A stretch of DNA of 64,000 bases. It comes from Palsa-883 sp963826975. GTDB lineage: Bacteria > Pseudomonadota > Alphaproteobacteria > Acetobacterales > Acetobacteraceae. A model generated the notes under the pieces. That model had not been told where the DNA came from, ran no database searches, and was given only the letters and a program-made list of their open reading frames with translations. The translations under genes were made by a program, and so were the position numbers. Location of the stretch: contig CAWGZJ010000007.1 of NCBI GenBank assembly GCA_963826975.1, positions 248,001 to 312,000 of the forward strand, written 5' to 3'. Positions 61,553 to 64,000 of the stretch are shown piece by piece; the stretch's first letter is position 1; every line of letters starts with the position of its first letter.

Positions 61553-61752
61553 CACGGTGTCTCCCGCATGTCATGCAGCGCCGCTTCGAAGCTGGACGGC
61601 TCGTCCTCGAACGTCAGCGTGCCGCGCAGTGCCTCGAATGCGGCAATGGTGTTGACGAGGTCCGCCGCCATCCGCCTTGCCGGCTCGTTCGGCGCGGCGA
61701 CCCCGTGCCATCGCGCGATTGTCAACTCGGTCTCGGCCAGGAACTGGTCCAT
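61552..61752 (-). CDS. AtzG/DUF4089-like small amidase subunit
   Basis: The 66-residue helical protein MDQFLAETELTIARWHGVAA ends with FEAALHDMRETP. Length, composition and position directly before an amidase match AtzG-like (DUF4089) proteins, which act as GatC-like partners. The stop overlaps the amidase start. It is the first gene of the three-gene amidase/asparaginase operon. Confidence 0.75.
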   Translation of the reverse strand: MDQFLAETELTIARWHGVAAPNEPARRMAADLVNTIAAFEALRGTLTFEDEPSSFEAALHDMRETP

Positions 61753-61817
61753 AGCAGGCTCCCGTGACGTTTGTGTTGGGACGTTTGTGTCGGGACACAT
61801 CGCAGCAGAGTGCGCCG

Positions 61818-63281
61818 ATGACCGCAACGCTGAACACGGCACCGTCCGCGGAGATGGTGTTCGAAACCGACGTGCCGGCGCGGTTGGACCGCCTGCCGTG
61901 GAGCCGGTTCCACTGGCTGGTGGTGACGGCGCTGGGCATCGCCTGGATCCTGGACGGGCTGGAGGTGACGATCGTCGGGTCGCTGTCCGGCGCACTGTCC
62001 GCCAGTCCCGTGCTGCATCTGTCGGGGACCGAGGTCGGCATGACGGCCAGCGCCTATCTGATCGGCGCGGTCGCCGGCGCGCTGGTGTTCGGCTGGCTGA
62101 CCGATCGGCTTGGGCGCAAGCGGCTGTTCAGCGTCACCGTGCTGATCTACCTGATTGCGACGCTGGCCTGCGGCCTGGCGTGGAATTTCTGGTCGTTCGC
62201 GCTGTTCCGGTTGCTGACCGGGGCCGGGATCGGCGGCGAATACGCCGCGGTGAATGCCGCGATCCAGGAGCTGATTCCGGCACGCCGGCGCGGCTTTACC
62301 GACCTGGTGATCAACGGCAGTTTCTGGGTCGGCGCGGCGATTGGGGCACTCGGCGCGCTGGTGGTGCTGGACCCGGCCATCATCCCGCCGGAGATCGGCT
62401 GGCGTGCCGCCTTTGTGATCGGTGGCGCGCTGGGCTTCATCGTTCTGCTGCTGCGGCGTTTCGTTCCGGAAAGCCCGCGTTGGCTGATGACGCACGGCCA
62501 GCCGGAGGAGGCGGCGCGCGTGGTGGCCGAAATCGAGGCACGGGTCGCCGCCGAGACCGGCCGGCCGTTGCCCCCGGTTCCGCCGCAGGCGCTGCGGCTG
62601 CGCCGCGATGTGCGGTCCTGGTTCGGCGCGGGCTTGCATGCGCTGCTGCATCTGTATCGACGCCGCACCTTGCTGGGGGTCGCGCTGATGGCGGCCCAGG
62701 CGTTCTGCTACAATGCCGTGTTCTTCACTTATGCGTTGATCCTGACACGTTTCTACGGTGTCGCGTCGGCGCGGATCGGGTGGTTCATTTTGCCGTTCGC
62801 GTTGGGCAATTTTGCCGGACCGCTGGTGCTCGGCCGGCTGTTCGATACGCTGGGGCGACGGCCGATGATCGTCGCTACGTATGGGCTATCCGGGCTGTTG
62901 ATGATCGTGACCGGTGCGCTGTTCGCCTCCGGTCTGCTGGACGCGGTGCAGCAGACGGCGGCCTGGACGGTGATCTTTTTCGTTGCCTCGGCCGCGGCGA
63001 GTTCGGCGTATCTGACGGTGGGCGAGAGCTTCCCGCTGGAGATGCGGGCGATCGCCATCGCGCTGTTCTATGCCTTTGGCACGGCGGTAGGCGGCGTTGC
63101 CGGCCCGACCGTGTTCGGCCTGCTGATCGATACCGGATCACGCGTGTCGATCCTGTGGGGCTATGTGCTGGGTGGCGCGCTGATGCTGGGCGCCGCCGGC
63201 GTGGCGGCGAAGCTGGGGATTGCCGCCGAGCGCCGCCCGCTGGAGGATATCGCGCCGCCGCTGTCGTCCGTCGGCGCCTGA
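61818..63281 (+). CDS. MFS transporter, sugar/organic-acid symporter type
   Basis: The 487-residue protein has motif A in GWLTDRLGRKRLF, the family signature RLLTGAGIGGEYAAVNAAIQ near residue 135 and PESPRWLMTHGQPEEAARVV after helix six, the SV2/sugar-porter and aromatic acid-type pattern. It probably imports the substrate handled by the divergent amidase operon. The 65-base gap contains two copies of GGACGTTTGTGT, which might be a regulator site. ATG 61818. Confidence 0.88.
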   Translation: MTATLNTAPSAEMVFETDVPARLDRLPWSRFHWLVVTALGIAWILDGLEVTIVGSLSGALSASPVLHLSGTEVGMTASAYLIGAVAGALVFGWLTDRLGRKRLFSVTVLIYLIATLACGLAWNFWSFALFRLLTGAGIGGEYAAVNAAIQELIPARRRGFTDLVINGSFWVGAAIGALGALVVLDPAIIPPEIGWRAAFVIGGALGFIVLLLRRFVPESPRWLMTHGQPEEAARVVAEIEARVAAETGRPLPPVPPQALRLRRDVRSWFGAGLHALLHLYRRRTLLGVALMAAQAFCYNAVFFTYALILTRFYGVASARIGWFILPFALGNFAGPLVLGRLFDTLGRRPMIVATYGLSGLLMIVTGALFASGLLDAVQQTAAWTVIFFVASAAASSAYLTVGESFPLEMRAIAIALFYAFGTAVGGVAGPTVFGLLIDTGSRVSILWGYVLGGALMLGAAGVAAKLGIAAERRPLEDIAPPLSSVGA

Positions 63282-63353
63282 GTTCAGTCGTTCTGGTCGG
63301 GCACGAGAGGCTGCGCCATAGTGGCGCCCGTGGTGCAAGCAGGGGCAGCCTCC

Positions 63354-63845
63354 ATGCCGGTCGACAAGCAGGCCTATCGGGACGCCATGGCGCGATTTGG
63401 CGCGGCGGTGAACGTGATCACCACCGGCGGGTCGGGCGGACGTGCCGGGTTCACCGCGTCGGCGGTGTGCAGCGTGACCGACACGCCGCCGACTTTGCTG
63501 GTCTGCGCCAACCGGACGAACGATTCCTATCCGGCTTTCACCGCGAACATGGTGTTGTGCGTGAACACGCTGACCCCGGAGCAGGAGGATCACTCGCCGC
63601 TGTTCGCGGGCATGACCGAGCACACGATGGAGGGTCGTTTCGGCGCGGCGACATGGCATACCCTGGTGACGGGCGCGCCGGTGTTGGATGGTGCCGCGGT
63701 GGCGTTCGATTGCCGGATCGACAGGATCGTCCAGGTCGGCACGCACGATGTGTTCTTCTGCGCGGTGGAGGCAGTGGAACTCGGCCCGGTGAATGCCAAC
63801 CTGATCTATTACGCGCGGCGGTACCACTCGCTGGTGCATTCCTGA
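63354..63845 (+). CDS. Flavin reductase family protein (RutF/HpaC-like)
   Basis: The 163-residue split-barrel flavoprotein has MARFGAAVNVITTGGSGGRA near residue 10, GFTASAVCSVTDTPPTLLVC and the NADH/flavin segment with FCAVEAVELG. It supplies reduced FMN to a two-component monooxygenase; the only candidate in the window is the LLM enzyme at 32632. It reads alone, 72 bases after the MFS gene. The 155 bases to the window edge show no further gene. Confidence 0.88.
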   Translation: MPVDKQAYRDAMARFGAAVNVITTGGSGGRAGFTASAVCSVTDTPPTLLVCANRTNDSYPAFTANMVLCVNTLTPEQEDHSPLFAGMTEHTMEGRFGAATWHTLVTGAPVLDGAAVAFDCRIDRIVQVGTHDVFFCAVEAVELGPVNANLIYYARRYHSLVHS

Positions 63846-64000
63846 CGGGACGCTCGACCCGGCTGGGGTGGGTGCGCGACGGGCAGGACCGGTGCCGGTT
63901 TGGCACAGTGGCGGCATGGCGGTTTGGTAAACCGGCAACGGTTTTTTCCGGTGCGGCTCCGCATCATTCGGGTTTCGGCAATCAGCCGAGTTCAGCTCGA

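Overview
The window is high-GC DNA from an alphaproteobacterium, most plausibly a member of the Acetobacteraceae (Rhodospirillales). The evidence is a giant beta-repeat protein ending in a Hint domain, a PEP-CTERM protein, an HGGxSTG-domain protein, a Kdo 3-hydroxylase homologue, a TIGR02300 zinc-ribbon protein and many short palindromic intergenic repeats. The genus is not proven by the sequence. I saw no rRNA, tRNA, CRISPR array, transposase or replication origin.

Layout. 1-7 kb: end of a substrate-binding protein gene, an MFS exporter, a PEP-CTERM protein behind a near-perfect sigma-54 promoter, a polysaccharide deacetylase/hydrolase pair and a membrane ClpP-like protease. 7.5-16.9 kb: amidase, uronate dehydrogenase, an acyl-CoA dehydrogenase-fold protein lacking the catalytic glutamate, GST, VOC protein, enolase-superfamily sugar-acid dehydratase, MFS sugar-acid permease and hydantoinase. 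17-31.5 kb: TPR protein, two RidA proteins, PPOX flavoprotein, hydrolase, SDR, VWA/MoxR pair, a second glutamate-less acyl-CoA dehydrogenase with a SucCD-like acid-CoA ligase, HpcH-type aldolase, and a frameshifted molybdenum hydroxylase large subunit. 31.5-40 kb: Lrp-type sensor domain, XRE-cupin regulator divergent from a flavin monooxygenase, and a five-gene peptide/opine-type ABC transporter operon in which three genes carry four frameshifts. 40-42 kb: phosphatase plus Kdo hydroxylase, probably envelope modification. 42-47 kb: the Hint-domain repeat protein, split by one frameshift. 47-50.5 kb: a repeat-rich accessory stretch with inverted-repeat elements, one bracketing a decayed GxxExxY gene. 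50.5-55.1 kb: MFS exporter, an unknown protein and an HGGxSTG protein whose 3' end is fourteen 96-bp tandem repeats. 55-64 kb: thiS-thiG, TIGR02300, a HicAB toxin-antitoxin pair with a 17-bp operator, small enzymes, asparaginase-like/amidase/AtzG-like operon, MFS permease and flavin reductase.

How the genes fit. Most genes are small catabolic sets (sugar acids, amides/hydantoins, acyl-CoA derivatives) next to permeases, as expected of a soil or plant-associated heterotroph. Short overlaps (ATGA, GTGA, TGATG) mark the translationally coupled pairs. Four convergent gene pairs are separated by copies of the same hairpin repeat. All the frameshifts found lie between about 27.5 and 44 kb, so either this segment is decaying or the assembly has local indel errors; this changes how the transporter operon, the molybdenum hydroxylase and the Hint protein should be read.
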